64,000 bases of DNA from Gemmatimonadota bacterium (GTDB lineage: Bacteria > Gemmatimonadota > Gemmatimonadetes > Longimicrobiales > Gaopeijiaceae): the NCBI GenBank assembly GCA_022823225.1, contig JAJDXM010000046.1, positions 1-64,000 of the forward strand, read 5' to 3'. A model generated the notes under the pieces. That model saw nothing but the letters and a program-made list of their open reading frames with translations. It was not told where the DNA came from and ran no database searches. Positions 56,647 to 64,000 of the stretch are shown piece after piece; position 1 is the stretch's first letter; each line of letters opens with the position of its first letter. A program made the translations under genes and the position numbers.

Positions 56647-57610
56647 AATCCTCGATCAGTGAATCGCGGGGGTTCATTGCGCGCCGCAGACCGTCGGCAA
56701 AACGGGTGGGAACGTCCACGCCACCGTAGGCGAGGAGCTGGTTCATGGCGATCACCTCGCTGATCACCGTCAGGTTCTTCCCGGGATTGATCGGGATGAT
56801 CAGCCGCGGGATCTCCACCCCGAGGATGCTGGTGAACTCCCGGTCGAAGCCGGTCCGGTCGTATTCGCGGGCGTCGTCCCATACCTGCAGGTCGACGATG
56901 ATCTCGACCCGCTTGCGCTGCCTCGTGGCCCGGGTTCCGAACATGGAGGCGATATCGACGATCCCGATGCCCCGGATCTCCATGTGAAAGTTCTGAAGTT
57001 CGTGTGCCTTTCCCATCAGCACGTCGTTCCCCCTGCGGGAAACCAGCACCAGGTCGTCGGCTACGAGGCGGTGGCCGCGCTGAACCAGGCTGAGGACGCA
57101 TTCCGACTTGCCGATCCCGCTCGGGCCGGTGAAGAGAAGGCCAATGCCGTATACGTCGGCCAGCGAGCCGTGCACGGTCGTGGCAGGCGCCAGCACGTCC
57201 TCGAGGTACGGTTTGCAGGCCCGGAAGAAATCGGCCGTCACCAGCCCCGTCCGGAAGACCGGCACGCCGGCGCTGGTTGCGACTTTCAGAAACGAGTCCG
57301 GCACCTCCTGCCCCCGGGTGACGAACACGGCTGGAACACGGTGCGCGAACAGGGCCTCAAGGCGATCCCGCGCCTCGATGGTATCGAGCGTTGCCAGGTA
57401 GCTCATCTCGGTCTTGCCGAACACCTGCGGGCAGTTTTCCGGAAACCGCGCCGTATAGCCGCTCAAGGCCAGCCCGGGCTTGGAGAGATCGGGGTTGGTG
57501 ATGCTGCCCTCAAGGGAGATCCCGGTCGTGAGCAACTCGAGCTCAAGCGCCTCATTCCGGGCGCGGAAGAGTTCGCGCAGCGTGATCGACGCCTGGGGGG
57601 GTCCGTCCAC
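56639..57610 (-). CDS. hprK: HPr kinase/phosphorylase
   Basis: A 323-residue enzyme acting on Ser47 of HPr. Key features are HGSLADVYG with the conserved His147, the Walker A GPSGIGKS (162-169), HRLVADD, and the signature MEIRGIGIVDI. Its end overlaps the EIIA gene by eight bases (ATGAGTGA). It follows hpf by six bases. Confidence 0.94.
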   Translation of the reverse strand: MDGPPQASITLRELFRARNEALELELLTTGISLEGSITNPDLSKPGLALSGYTARFPENCPQVFGKTEMSYLATLDTIEARDRLEALFAHRVPAVFVTRGQEVPDSFLKVATSAGVPVFRTGLVTADFFRACKPYLEDVLAPATTVHGSLADVYGIGLLFTGPSGIGKSECVLSLVQRGHRLVADDLVLVSRRGNDVLMGKAHELQNFHMEIRGIGIVDIASMFGTRATRQRKRVEIIVDLQVWDDAREYDRTGFDREFTSILGVEIPRLIIPINPGKNLTVISEVIAMNQLLAYGGVDVPTRFADGLRRAMNPRDSLIEDYE

Positions 57611-57616
57611 GGGCTG

Positions 57617-57919
57617 CTACTGGTTCCGGAATGCCTTGCGCCTCTGGCGGTCTCTCTTCAGGATCCGCGTCATATGCCGGTCCAGTTCGTCGAGCGCCAC
57701 CCTGAAGTCCGACCCCTGTCCGCTGGCTACCACGGCCTGGCGCCGGCGCCGGGAAACGATGGCCTCGGAGGTGTGGTCGCGGCCCTCCAGGCCAAACACG
57801 AAACTCACTTCCATCACGGCCGGATCGAAGCGGGGCCAGCGCTGGGCGAGTTCTTCGGCCTTCGTCCGCACCGCGGGGCTGATCTCACACCTGTGCGCGG
57901 TAATCCTCGTAGGAACCAA
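57617..57919 (-). CDS. hpf: short ribosome hibernation-promoting factor
   Basis: A 100-residue HPF/YfiA-family protein that binds stalled or dimerising ribosomes. The start is a TTG six bases after AAGGAGG. The sequence runs VPTRITAHRCEISPAVRTKAEELAQRW, then DFRVALDELDRHMTRILKRDRQRRK at the end. It lacks the long-HPF C-terminal dimerisation domain. It heads the regulatory PTS operon. Confidence 0.87.
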   Translation of the reverse strand: MVPTRITAHRCEISPAVRTKAEELAQRWPRFDPAVMEVSFVFGLEGRDHTSEAIVSRRRRQAVVASGQGSDFRVALDELDRHMTRILKRDRQRRKAFRNQ

Positions 57920-58008
57920 GTCACGCCTCCTTCGTTGAACCTGTGATTGAAATGTTCGTCCCTTGCGCTGCACGAGCCCGGGTCGGCGGCGCACCTTCCG
58001 CTCCAAGT

Positions 58009-59151
58009 CTAGCTTGCCCGTGCAACCGACTCCAGATAACCCTCCACCGCGTCCGCGACGCGATCCCAGGAAAACCCCGCGGCCATCTCTCTCGCCGCCT
58101 TCCCCATGCGGTCCCGCTCGGAAGGCTCCATGACCCGCGCCAGGGCCCCGGCGAGCGCATCCACATCGCCGTGCGGAACGATGACGCCCGTCTCGCCGTG
58201 GCGCACCGTCTCGCGCAGCCCGGGCGAGTCCGAAACCACCGACGGCGTTCCGCAGGCGGACGCCTCCAGGCTGGCGATCCCCCATCCCTCTCTTGGGGAT
58301 GTCAGCACATGGACCCAGGCGCGAGCGAGCAGTTCCGCCTTTTCGCTCTCGGAGACGAAACCCGCAAACCGGACCCGATCACCGATGCCCAGGCGCCGCG
58401 CAGTCTCCTCGAGGTCCTTCCGCGCATCCCCCTTGCCGGCAACGATCAACTTCACATCGGTCCCGAGCTCGGAGAGGCGTGCGACTGCACGCAGCACCAG
58501 GTCGACGCGCTTGTACCGCTTCAGGCGGCCAAGGTAAACGATGGACGGTTCGTCGAAACGGGCCGCCGCCGGGCGCAGCCGGTCAAGTTCCACGCCGTTG
58601 CGGATCACGGTGATGTCCGCGCCGTCGAGCCCGCGGCGCATCAGGTCTTCCCGCGTGCTGTCCGACACGGCGACGCAGGGCAGCCCCCGGTAGGCATCGG
58701 GGATGATCCGCTCCAGCAGCCAGGTCGCGCCGGCGAGCGCCACATTCGCCTCGCGGAAGGCGGTCGCGCCGAAAAGGTGATGAACCAGCAGACACGCGGC
58801 GCCCGCACGCACCCAATGTGGCACGAGCAGCGGGGCCTTGTTGAGGTCCTCGACCACGATGTCGAAGGGCTCGCGCCGGAGGTGTCGCGCATAGTACACC
58901 GGAGCCGCCAGGTTGAAGGTGTAGCGGCGACCCGTGCGATGCACCCTGATTCCGTCGACATCCAGCAGGCGCTCCCGGGCCCCGGCCCAACCCGAGCAGA
59001 GAAGGGTTACCCGGTGCCCGCGCCGCGCGAGCCGACCGAAGACCTGGTGGAGATGCACCTCCGCACCTCCCGCGCTCGGGTTATGCCGATCCTGCCAGTT
59101 CACGACCAGGATCCTGAGGAACCTGCGCTTCGGTTCCGCGGCGCGGGTCAC
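58009..59151 (-). CDS. GT4-family glycosyltransferase
   Basis: A 380-residue GT-B glycosyltransferase. N-terminal VVNWQDRHNPSAGGAEVHLHQVFGRLARRGH and C-terminal VYLGRLKRYKRVDLVLRAV and EGWGIASLEASACGTPSV (with the EX7E-type Glu pair) are typical. It probably transfers a sugar to a lipid or polysaccharide. The start is a GTG seven bases after nusB's stop. An earlier start would overlap nusB. Confidence 0.88.
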   Translation of the reverse strand: MTRAAEPKRRFLRILVVNWQDRHNPSAGGAEVHLHQVFGRLARRGHRVTLLCSGWAGARERLLDVDGIRVHRTGRRYTFNLAAPVYYARHLRREPFDIVVEDLNKAPLLVPHWVRAGAACLLVHHLFGATAFREANVALAGATWLLERIIPDAYRGLPCVAVSDSTREDLMRRGLDGADITVIRNGVELDRLRPAAARFDEPSIVYLGRLKRYKRVDLVLRAVARLSELGTDVKLIVAGKGDARKDLEETARRLGIGDRVRFAGFVSESEKAELLARAWVHVLTSPREGWGIASLEASACGTPSVVSDSPGLRETVRHGETGVIVPHGDVDALAGALARVMEPSERDRMGKAAREMAAGFSWDRVADAVEGYLESVARAS

Positions 59152-59158
59152 GGGCGAC

Positions 59159-59602
59159 TCAGCGAGCCTGAGCCGCCCGGTACACGGCGTCGAGCACACC
59201 GTTCACGAAGCGGGGCGATTCGTTCCCGCCGTAACGTTCCGCCAAGCGCACGGACTCCTGGATCGCCACCCTGCCGGGAAGATCCGGCAGGAAGAGGATT
59301 TCGGTCGCACCCAGGCGCAGTATGCCACGGTCCATGACCGACAGGCGATCGAGCCGCCAGTTGTCCAGGCAGGCCGAAATCGCCTCCTCGACACGGTCGC
59401 GATTGTCGCCGAAGGCTCCGACCAGGCGCTCCAGGTATCCGATCCTGCCGGAGGCTACCAGCCGCTGCTCAAGAGTCTCCGCGAGCGCCTCCCGGAGCGT
59501 CAAATGCCCTCCTTCCGTCTCCCACCGGTAGTGGACCTGCAGAAACCAGGCCCGGGACCGGGTGCGCCGCCGCCGCTCCTGCGGGTCGAAGGTCTTTCTC
59601 AA
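59159..59602 (-). CDS. nusB: transcription antitermination factor NusB
   Basis: A 147-residue RNA-binding factor for rRNA antitermination. Helical motif RTRSRAWFLQVHYRWE begins the domain; LSVMDRGILRLGATEILFLPDLPGRVAIQESVRLAERYGG and RFVNGVLDAV complete it. It starts at a TTG whose TGA tail is the ribH stop (TTGA). The ribH-nusB neighbourhood is common in bacteria. Confidence 0.92.
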   Translation of the reverse strand: MRKTFDPQERRRRTRSRAWFLQVHYRWETEGGHLTLREALAETLEQRLVASGRIGYLERLVGAFGDNRDRVEEAISACLDNWRLDRLSVMDRGILRLGATEILFLPDLPGRVAIQESVRLAERYGGNESPRFVNGVLDAVYRAAQAR

Positions 59603-60066
59603 GTCTCGTCGCGCTCCCGAACCACTTCGCGAAGGGCAAGCAGGGCCAGCGCCGACTCGGCGATCTCCGCTCCCCTGTTGGCCCCGGAGGGAAGTGCGCG
59701 GGCCAGCGCCTGCTCGGCGTTGTCGGTGGTGAGAACGCCGAAGACGACGGGGGTGCCGGAATCCAGCGCCACGCGGCCCAGGCCGTCGCTCGCGTGGCCC
59801 GCCACGTAGTCGAAGTGCGAAGTCTCTCCCCGGATGACGCAACCGATGGCGATCAGAGCGTCGTGCCTGGCCTCGGATACGATCCACTGCGCCGCCTGGG
59901 GGAGATCCCATGCCCCCGGGACATGGAATGACTCGATCCTGTCTTCGCCGATGCCTTCCTGCACGAGGCGTTCGCGGGCCGCCCGTTCCAGGTGGCCGGT
60001 GATCATGCTGTTAAACCGGGCAACGAGCAGCGCGATCCGCGGCCCGCCATCCTGCTTCCCGCTCAT
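59599..60066 (-). CDS. ribH: 6,7-dimethyl-8-ribityllumazine synthase
   Basis: A 155-residue enzyme joining the DHBP and pyrimidine precursors. ARFNSMITGHLERAA, HVPGAWDLPQAAQ and GCVIRGETSHFDYVAG are the core motifs (His in SHFDYV). The ATG at 60066 shares one base with the ribBA stop; a GTG one codon earlier is possible. The operon order supports the role. Confidence 0.94.
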   Translation of the reverse strand: MSGKQDGGPRIALLVARFNSMITGHLERAARERLVQEGIGEDRIESFHVPGAWDLPQAAQWIVSEARHDALIAIGCVIRGETSHFDYVAGHASDGLGRVALDSGTPVVFGVLTTDNAEQALARALPSGANRGAEIAESALALLALREVVRERDET

Positions 60067-61298
60067 CACTCGCGATCACCCGTTGCGGTTCGCGCGACAG
60101 CCGGCTCGCGCGACCGGGAAAAAGCGTCTGCGCGCACTCCCTCGAACGGCTCCCGCCCAAGCACCTGGAGGGCATAGCCGTCCAGTCCGACGATGTGGCG
60201 GCGACTGTTCGTGAGCAGCCGGATCGAACTCAGTCCGAGATCGAGCAGGATCTGCGCGCCGACCCCGTAGTCGCGCAGCACCTGCCGCGTGCCTCCACCA
60301 TCCGCGCCCGCGGCCGACTCCCCCGCACCCGTGCCGTCCCATTCCGGGCGGTGAGGCCGCGACGGCGGATGTGTCCCGAGCCGCTTGATCAGGTGATCGC
60401 CGGCGCGGGCGCGGTGGATGTAGACGATGACCCCTTCTCCTTCGGACCGGATCCTCCTCATCGCGCCGGCCAGAAGGTTGCCGCCGGGCTCGTCCAGCGA
60501 GGCGAAGGTCTCCCCGAGAGGATTCTCCGCATGCATCCGCACGAGCACGCCGGACTTGCCCTCGACCTCTCCCCGGACGAACGCCAGGTGGACCCGCTCG
60601 TCGATCTCGGTGCGGTAGCCGATCACCCGGAAATCTCCCCACGCGGTGCGCAGCCCCGACTCCACCACCCTGGTGACAAGGCGCTCTCGCGCGAGGCGGT
60701 GGGCGACGAGTTGCTCGACGGTGATGAATCGGAGATCGTGGCGGGCGGCCATCCGCTCCAGTTCGCTGCGGCGGGCCATAGTGCCGTCCTCGTTGAGGAT
60801 TTCACAGATCACCCCGGCCGGGGTCAGGCCCGCGAGCCGCGCGAGGTCGACTGCCGCTTCGGTCTGGCCCACCCGCCGCAGCACGCCCCCGCGGCGGGCC
60901 CGCAGCGGGAAGATGTGCCCGGGACGGCGCAGGTTCTCCGGGCTGGTCTCGGGATCGGCAAGCACCTGCACCGTTCGGGCGCGGTCGTGCGCGGAGATCC
61001 CGGTGGTCACGCCGAAGCGGCGGTGGGCGTCAACCGAGATGGTGAACGCGGTGCCCTGGGGGTCGGTGTTCCGTTCGGTCATCAGCGGGAGCTCGAGGGC
61101 GTCCGCGCGATCGGGCGTGAGCGCAACGCAGATCAGTCCCCGGCCGAACTTGGTCATGAAGTTGACCAGATCGGGGGTGATCCTGTCCGCGGCGCAAACG
61201 AGGTCCCCCTCATTCTCGCGGTCCTCATCGTCGGCCACGATCACCAGCTTTCCCGCGGCGACATCGCGTATGGCCGAGCGGACGGAATCAAACGGCAC
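60066..61298 (-). CDS. ribBA: RibBA-type protein with intact-looking RibB fold and degenerate GCH II half
   Basis: A 410-residue fusion. Residues 1-200 are DHBP synthase: DDEDRENEGDL (23-33), RPGHIFPLRA and the acidic/Thr motif NEDGTMAR. The residue at the usual catalytic His (HTEA) is Gln145 (VGQTEA). Residues 215-400 match GTP cyclohydrolase II in frame, but the zinc ligands of RibA are lost (AENPLGETFASLDEPGG, 257-273) and the Arg-rich GTP loop is replaced by HRARAGDHLIKRLG. A Pro/Gly-rich insertion (310-336) follows. GCH II activity is therefore doubtful. Confidence 0.9.
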   Translation of the reverse strand: MPFDSVRSAIRDVAAGKLVIVADDEDRENEGDLVCAADRITPDLVNFMTKFGRGLICVALTPDRADALELPLMTERNTDPQGTAFTISVDAHRRFGVTTGISAHDRARTVQVLADPETSPENLRRPGHIFPLRARRGGVLRRVGQTEAAVDLARLAGLTPAGVICEILNEDGTMARRSELERMAARHDLRFITVEQLVAHRLARERLVTRVVESGLRTAWGDFRVIGYRTEIDERVHLAFVRGEVEGKSGVLVRMHAENPLGETFASLDEPGGNLLAGAMRRIRSEGEGVIVYIHRARAGDHLIKRLGTHPPSRPHRPEWDGTGAGESAAGADGGGTRQVLRDYGVGAQILLDLGLSSIRLLTNSRRHIVGLDGYALQVLGREPFEGVRADAFSRSREPAVARTATGDRE

Positions 61299-61944
61299 GG
61301 TCGCGCACCCTCCCCTCGGATCCCGGGTTCCGGCGCTCCATGATCCGCTTCACATACTTTCCGATGAGGTCGGCCTCGGCGTTGACGGGATCGCCCGGGC
61401 GCAGCGAGAAGAAACCGGTGTGTTCCCAGGTATACGGTATCAGAGCCACCTGACAGATCCTCCTGTCCCGCAGTCCGTTGACCGTGAGGCTCACGCCGTT
61501 GAGCGCGATCGATCCGTGCAGAACCGTGGCGCAATGGACCTGGTGCGGCAGTACGAAGTCGAGCAGACGGGTGTTCTCGATATGTTCGAGTCCGCGGAAG
61601 GTCGCGACCCCGTCCACATGCCCCTGTACCAGATGCCCATCGAGGCGATCACCGGCGCGGAGCGCGCGCTCGAGGTTGACCCGCGAGCCGGGACGATAGC
61701 CGCCCGCGATGGTGCGCTCCAGCGTGGCCGCGCCCGCCTCGACCGCGAAGCTGCCGTTGCCGGGCGCGCGAACGGTCAGGCAGGCGCCGTCGACGGCAAC
61801 CGACTGGCCGGGCGCGAGGTCGCTGGCGAACGGCGCCGCGATCTCCATCGTGCGGCCGCCCCCCTGTTCGCTGACCGAGACGACCTCGCCTACCGCTTCG
61901 ATGATTCCGGTGAAGATGGGATTACACTCTCCGGTCGAGGACAA
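61288..61944 (-). CDS. ribE: riboflavin synthase (alpha subunit)
   Basis: A 218-residue enzyme that dismutates lumazine to riboflavin. Two homologous barrels are seen: FTGIIEAVGEV with SVAVDGACLTV near 49-59, and HIENTR...SIALNGVSLTVNG in the second half. The start is uncertain; TTG at 61944 overlaps ribD by 23 nt, and a typical 'MFTGIIE' start would need the ATC before TTC. It overlaps ribBA by 11 nt. Confidence 0.92.
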   Translation of the reverse strand: MSSTGECNPIFTGIIEAVGEVVSVSEQGGGRTMEIAAPFASDLAPGQSVAVDGACLTVRAPGNGSFAVEAGAATLERTIAGGYRPGSRVNLERALRAGDRLDGHLVQGHVDGVATFRGLEHIENTRLLDFVLPHQVHCATVLHGSIALNGVSLTVNGLRDRRICQVALIPYTWEHTGFFSLRPGDPVNAEADLIGKYVKRIMERRNPGSEGRVRDRAV

Positions 61945-63070
61945 TGAGGGTATCGTTACCGAATCTCACCGGGTCGGTGCGGGCCTGCCAGCCCCCTGCG
62001 CGGACGGACGCCCCCGGGCCATCGCCGGTGACGGCCGGCGGGAACGCCGGCACGCCGTCGCTGCCGATCAGGACCGGCGCGACAAAAAGGTAGATGCGGT
62101 CCACCAGTGCGTCGGCAAGCAGGGATCCGCCCACAGCCCCGCCACCCTCGCAGAGAACGCTGGTCACTCCACCTTCGCGGAGGCGAGCCAGCAGCGCGCC
62201 AAGATCGAGCCCGCCGGGTCCGTCGGGAACCGCAACGATGTCCGCCGCGTCCCCCAGGCGCCGCCGCAGTGCCGTTGCCGCCCCGCGCGAGGTCGCCACA
62301 ATCGCCCGCGCTCCATCCGCCGCCGAGAGCGCGCGCATCCGGGCGGGCACCCGGCCCCTCCTGTCCAGCAACACGCGGACCGGAGGCACCCGCGGCGTTA
62401 CGGACCCCCTGGCCGTCAGCTGCGGATCATCGGCCTCCCAGGTACCCCGGCCGACCAGAATCGCATCGAAGCCGGCCCGGAGCCGGTGCACTTCGCACCT
62501 GGACTCCTCCCCGGTCAGCCAGACGCGCTGCCCACCGGCGGGCGCGATTCGTCCGTCCAGGCTGACCGCGAGCTTCAGCGCCAGCCAGGGCCGCGGTCGC
62601 GCGGGGGCGTGAAAGAAGAAGGGATTCTCGACCGCCCACTCGCCGCGGTCACCAAAAGGTCCGTCCACAGTCATTCCCCGGCGTCGCAGCCACCCGGCCC
62701 CGCCACCCTCCACGGTTCCGGGCTCGGCCGCCCAATAGACCACTCGGGAGACTCCGGCCCCCCGGATTGCGGCAGTGCACGGGGGTGTCCTGCCCGTGTG
62801 GTGGCACGGTTCGAGGCTGGCATAGAGGGTGGCATCCCTCGCGTCGCCGGCCCCCGCCAGCGCGGCGACCTCCGCATGCGCGCCCCCGACGATCTCGTGA
62901 CAGCCTTCGCCCAGGACCCGCCTTCCCCTTGCCACCACCGCTCCCACCATCGGGTTCGGATGGACTCGACCCCACCCCTTCCGGCCCAGTTCAATCGCAC
63001 GCATCAGAAGTCGACCGTCCGTCCTGCTCAGGCGGCCACGACGGACCGCGCCCCGCAGCGAGGGAATCAA
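61922..63070 (-). CDS. ribD: riboflavin biosynthesis deaminase/reductase
   Basis: A 382-residue bifunctional enzyme. The deaminase domain has HAEVAAL and a zinc site SLEPCHHTGRTPPC; the reductase domain starts near LKLAVSLDGRIA. I chose the TTG at 63070, which overlaps the preceding stop as TTGA and precedes the 'MRAIELGRKGWGRVHPNPMVG' core. An ATG at 63004 is an alternative that would trim the N-terminus. Upstream frame is non-homologous. Confidence 0.91.
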   Translation of the reverse strand: MIPSLRGAVRRGRLSRTDGRLLMRAIELGRKGWGRVHPNPMVGAVVARGRRVLGEGCHEIVGGAHAEVAALAGAGDARDATLYASLEPCHHTGRTPPCTAAIRGAGVSRVVYWAAEPGTVEGGGAGWLRRRGMTVDGPFGDRGEWAVENPFFFHAPARPRPWLALKLAVSLDGRIAPAGGQRVWLTGEESRCEVHRLRAGFDAILVGRGTWEADDPQLTARGSVTPRVPPVRVLLDRRGRVPARMRALSAADGARAIVATSRGAATALRRRLGDAADIVAVPDGPGGLDLGALLARLREGGVTSVLCEGGGAVGGSLLADALVDRIYLFVAPVLIGSDGVPAFPPAVTGDGPGASVRAGGWQARTDPVRFGNDTLIVLDRRV

Positions 63071-64000
63071 AACGTGATCCGAAATGCCGCGGAGGCAAAC
63101 CAGGTGAGGCCCAACGGATCGTATGTTCCCCCGCGCTCTGCGAAGGGGTCGGGAACGCCTTCCGCCGCGCCGACCTCCGCAGACAACTGGGTAATCACGA
63201 AGTTGTACCAGCCGCTCACAAAGTAGAGCATGCGTTCCGAAGCGATGTGCCCGGTTACAATCGAGGCATCGGTGGTCCCCCGCGGGACGGACAGGCGGGT
63301 GTCGCCGGCGTAGCGCTCCCACCCCACACCACCCATGACCCCCACGACAAACCAGTTCTTCCCCGCGACGGCGCGCAGGGACGAAACCGTCAACTCCGGG
63401 TCCGCCTGCGCCGCGGTGCCGGCGTCCACGGATCCGGCCCGCAGTGTGCCGTGCCACCGACGGGTGGCCGAGACGGAGATGCCGGGAACGGTGAACGACT
63501 CGCGCAGGAGACCGACGCGCGCGCCCAGCCCCACCCCGGAACTCGAACCGGTCACCCCGGCGCCATCCGGAAGCCGGACGTGCGAATAGGAAGCGATCAA
63601 GTCCAGCGAAAGAACCCCCCCGATGCTCGGGCCCAACCGCAAGCCGTCCAGGACCCCTGCGATCGCGTCCACGCGCAAACCCGCGAGGGTCAGCGTCTCC
63701 TTCCCCTCCAGTTCGGTGACTCCGGCGGCCCCCACGGGCGGTATTCCCACCCCCAGCAAGCCGCCGGAAACCGCCAGGCCCAGACGCGGCATTCTTCCGA
63801 GGCGATGCCCGAGGGTGCTCGGGTTCCCGGGGATGTCGCTTCCCAGCGATCCCACCAGTCCCACCCCCTGCTGCAGTGCGATCGCGGCCAACCCGATCTC
63901 ACGGCACGGTGACAGCGAATCGGGGTGTTCGGCGCAGCGCTCGACCAGCTCGGTCAGGCCCCGCACATCGGAACGACCGAGTATCGTCTGCTGGGCCGAA
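63067..64000 (-). CDS. partial exported protein upstream of the riboflavin operon
   Basis: At least 311 residues; the 5' end lies beyond the window. The visible N-part SAQQTILGRSDVRGL suggests a signal peptide cleaved near the edge. A helical segment rich in Cys and Leu (LVERCAEHPDSLSPCREIGLAAIALQQGVG) precedes a beta-rich domain with Gly and aromatic repeats ending FRITF, typical of an outer-membrane barrel. Its stop overlaps the ribD start. No family name can be assigned. Confidence 0.72.
   Translation of the reverse strand, partial: SAQQTILGRSDVRGLTELVERCAEHPDSLSPCREIGLAAIALQQGVGLVGSLGSDIPGNPSTLGHRLGRMPRLGLAVSGGLLGVGIPPVGAAGVTELEGKETLTLAGLRVDAIAGVLDGLRLGPSIGGVLSLDLIASYSHVRLPDGAGVTGSSSGVGLGARVGLLRESFTVPGISVSATRRWHGTLRAGSVDAGTAAQADPELTVSSLRAVAGKNWFVVGVMGGVGWERYAGDTRLSVPRGTTDASIVTGHIASERMLYFVSGWYNFVITQLSAEVGAAEGVPDPFAERGGTYDPLGLTWFASAAFRITF

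Overview
The window reads as a contiguous, GC-rich chromosomal segment from a Gram-negative bacterium, most likely Gemmatimonadota or a close relative. I infer this from the gene mix: two SusC/SusD outer-membrane pairs, a GWxTD-domain protein, a paired DUF1592/DUF1552 locus, large secreted beta-propeller proteins, a T9SS-like sorting-domain protein, and many lipoproteins and signal peptides. There is no 16S gene here, so the phylum call is inference. No insertion sequence, CRISPR array, integrase or phage cluster is visible.

Region 1-23 kb is mostly envelope and secreted functions. A SLC13-type permease and a small four-helix membrane protein come first, then a choice-of-anchor-B propeller protein. 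A SusC-SusD pair follows on the minus strand with two tandem paralogous lipoproteins. On the plus strand lie a DPP IV-type S9 peptidase, a secreted protein of unknown function and a GWxTD protein. A minus-strand set of DUF1592 cytochrome-like protein, Tat-exported DUF1552 protein and secreted ankyrin-repeat protein closes the region.

Region 23-43 kb holds a VPS10/BNR propeller protein, the second SusC-SusD pair with two trailing lipoproteins, RidA, a heptose-kinase-like PfkB protein and a BNR lipoprotein. It also has a protein that joins a zinc-peptidase-like domain, a TolB-like propeller and a predicted outer-membrane barrel, followed by a compact Mla (MlaE-MlaF-MlaD) lipid-transport operon headed by a small beta-barrel gene.

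Region 43.5-64 kb is housekeeping: a CorC/HlyC-type protein, lspA, tmRNA (ssrA), dusB, a PtsN-like EIIA, selB, recO, a bifunctional nuclease and metK. A tightly overlapping operon hpf-hprK-EIIA(Man)-ptsH-ptsI suggests a regulatory phosphotransferase relay. The riboflavin operon ribD-ribE-ribBA-ribH-nusB is followed by a GT4 glycosyltransferase gene and preceded by a secreted-protein gene cut by the window edge.

Many junctions are translationally coupled through 4-nt or 8-nt overlaps, and GTG and TTG starts are frequent. Several starts given here are internal to longer open frames and were chosen by ribosome-binding site, signal peptide or homology. The most notable oddities are a RibBA whose GTP cyclohydrolase II half has lost its zinc ligands and whose DHBP synthase half has Gln at the usual catalytic His, a possible CTG start coupled to an upstream stop, and the DUF1592/DUF1552/ankyrin locus.
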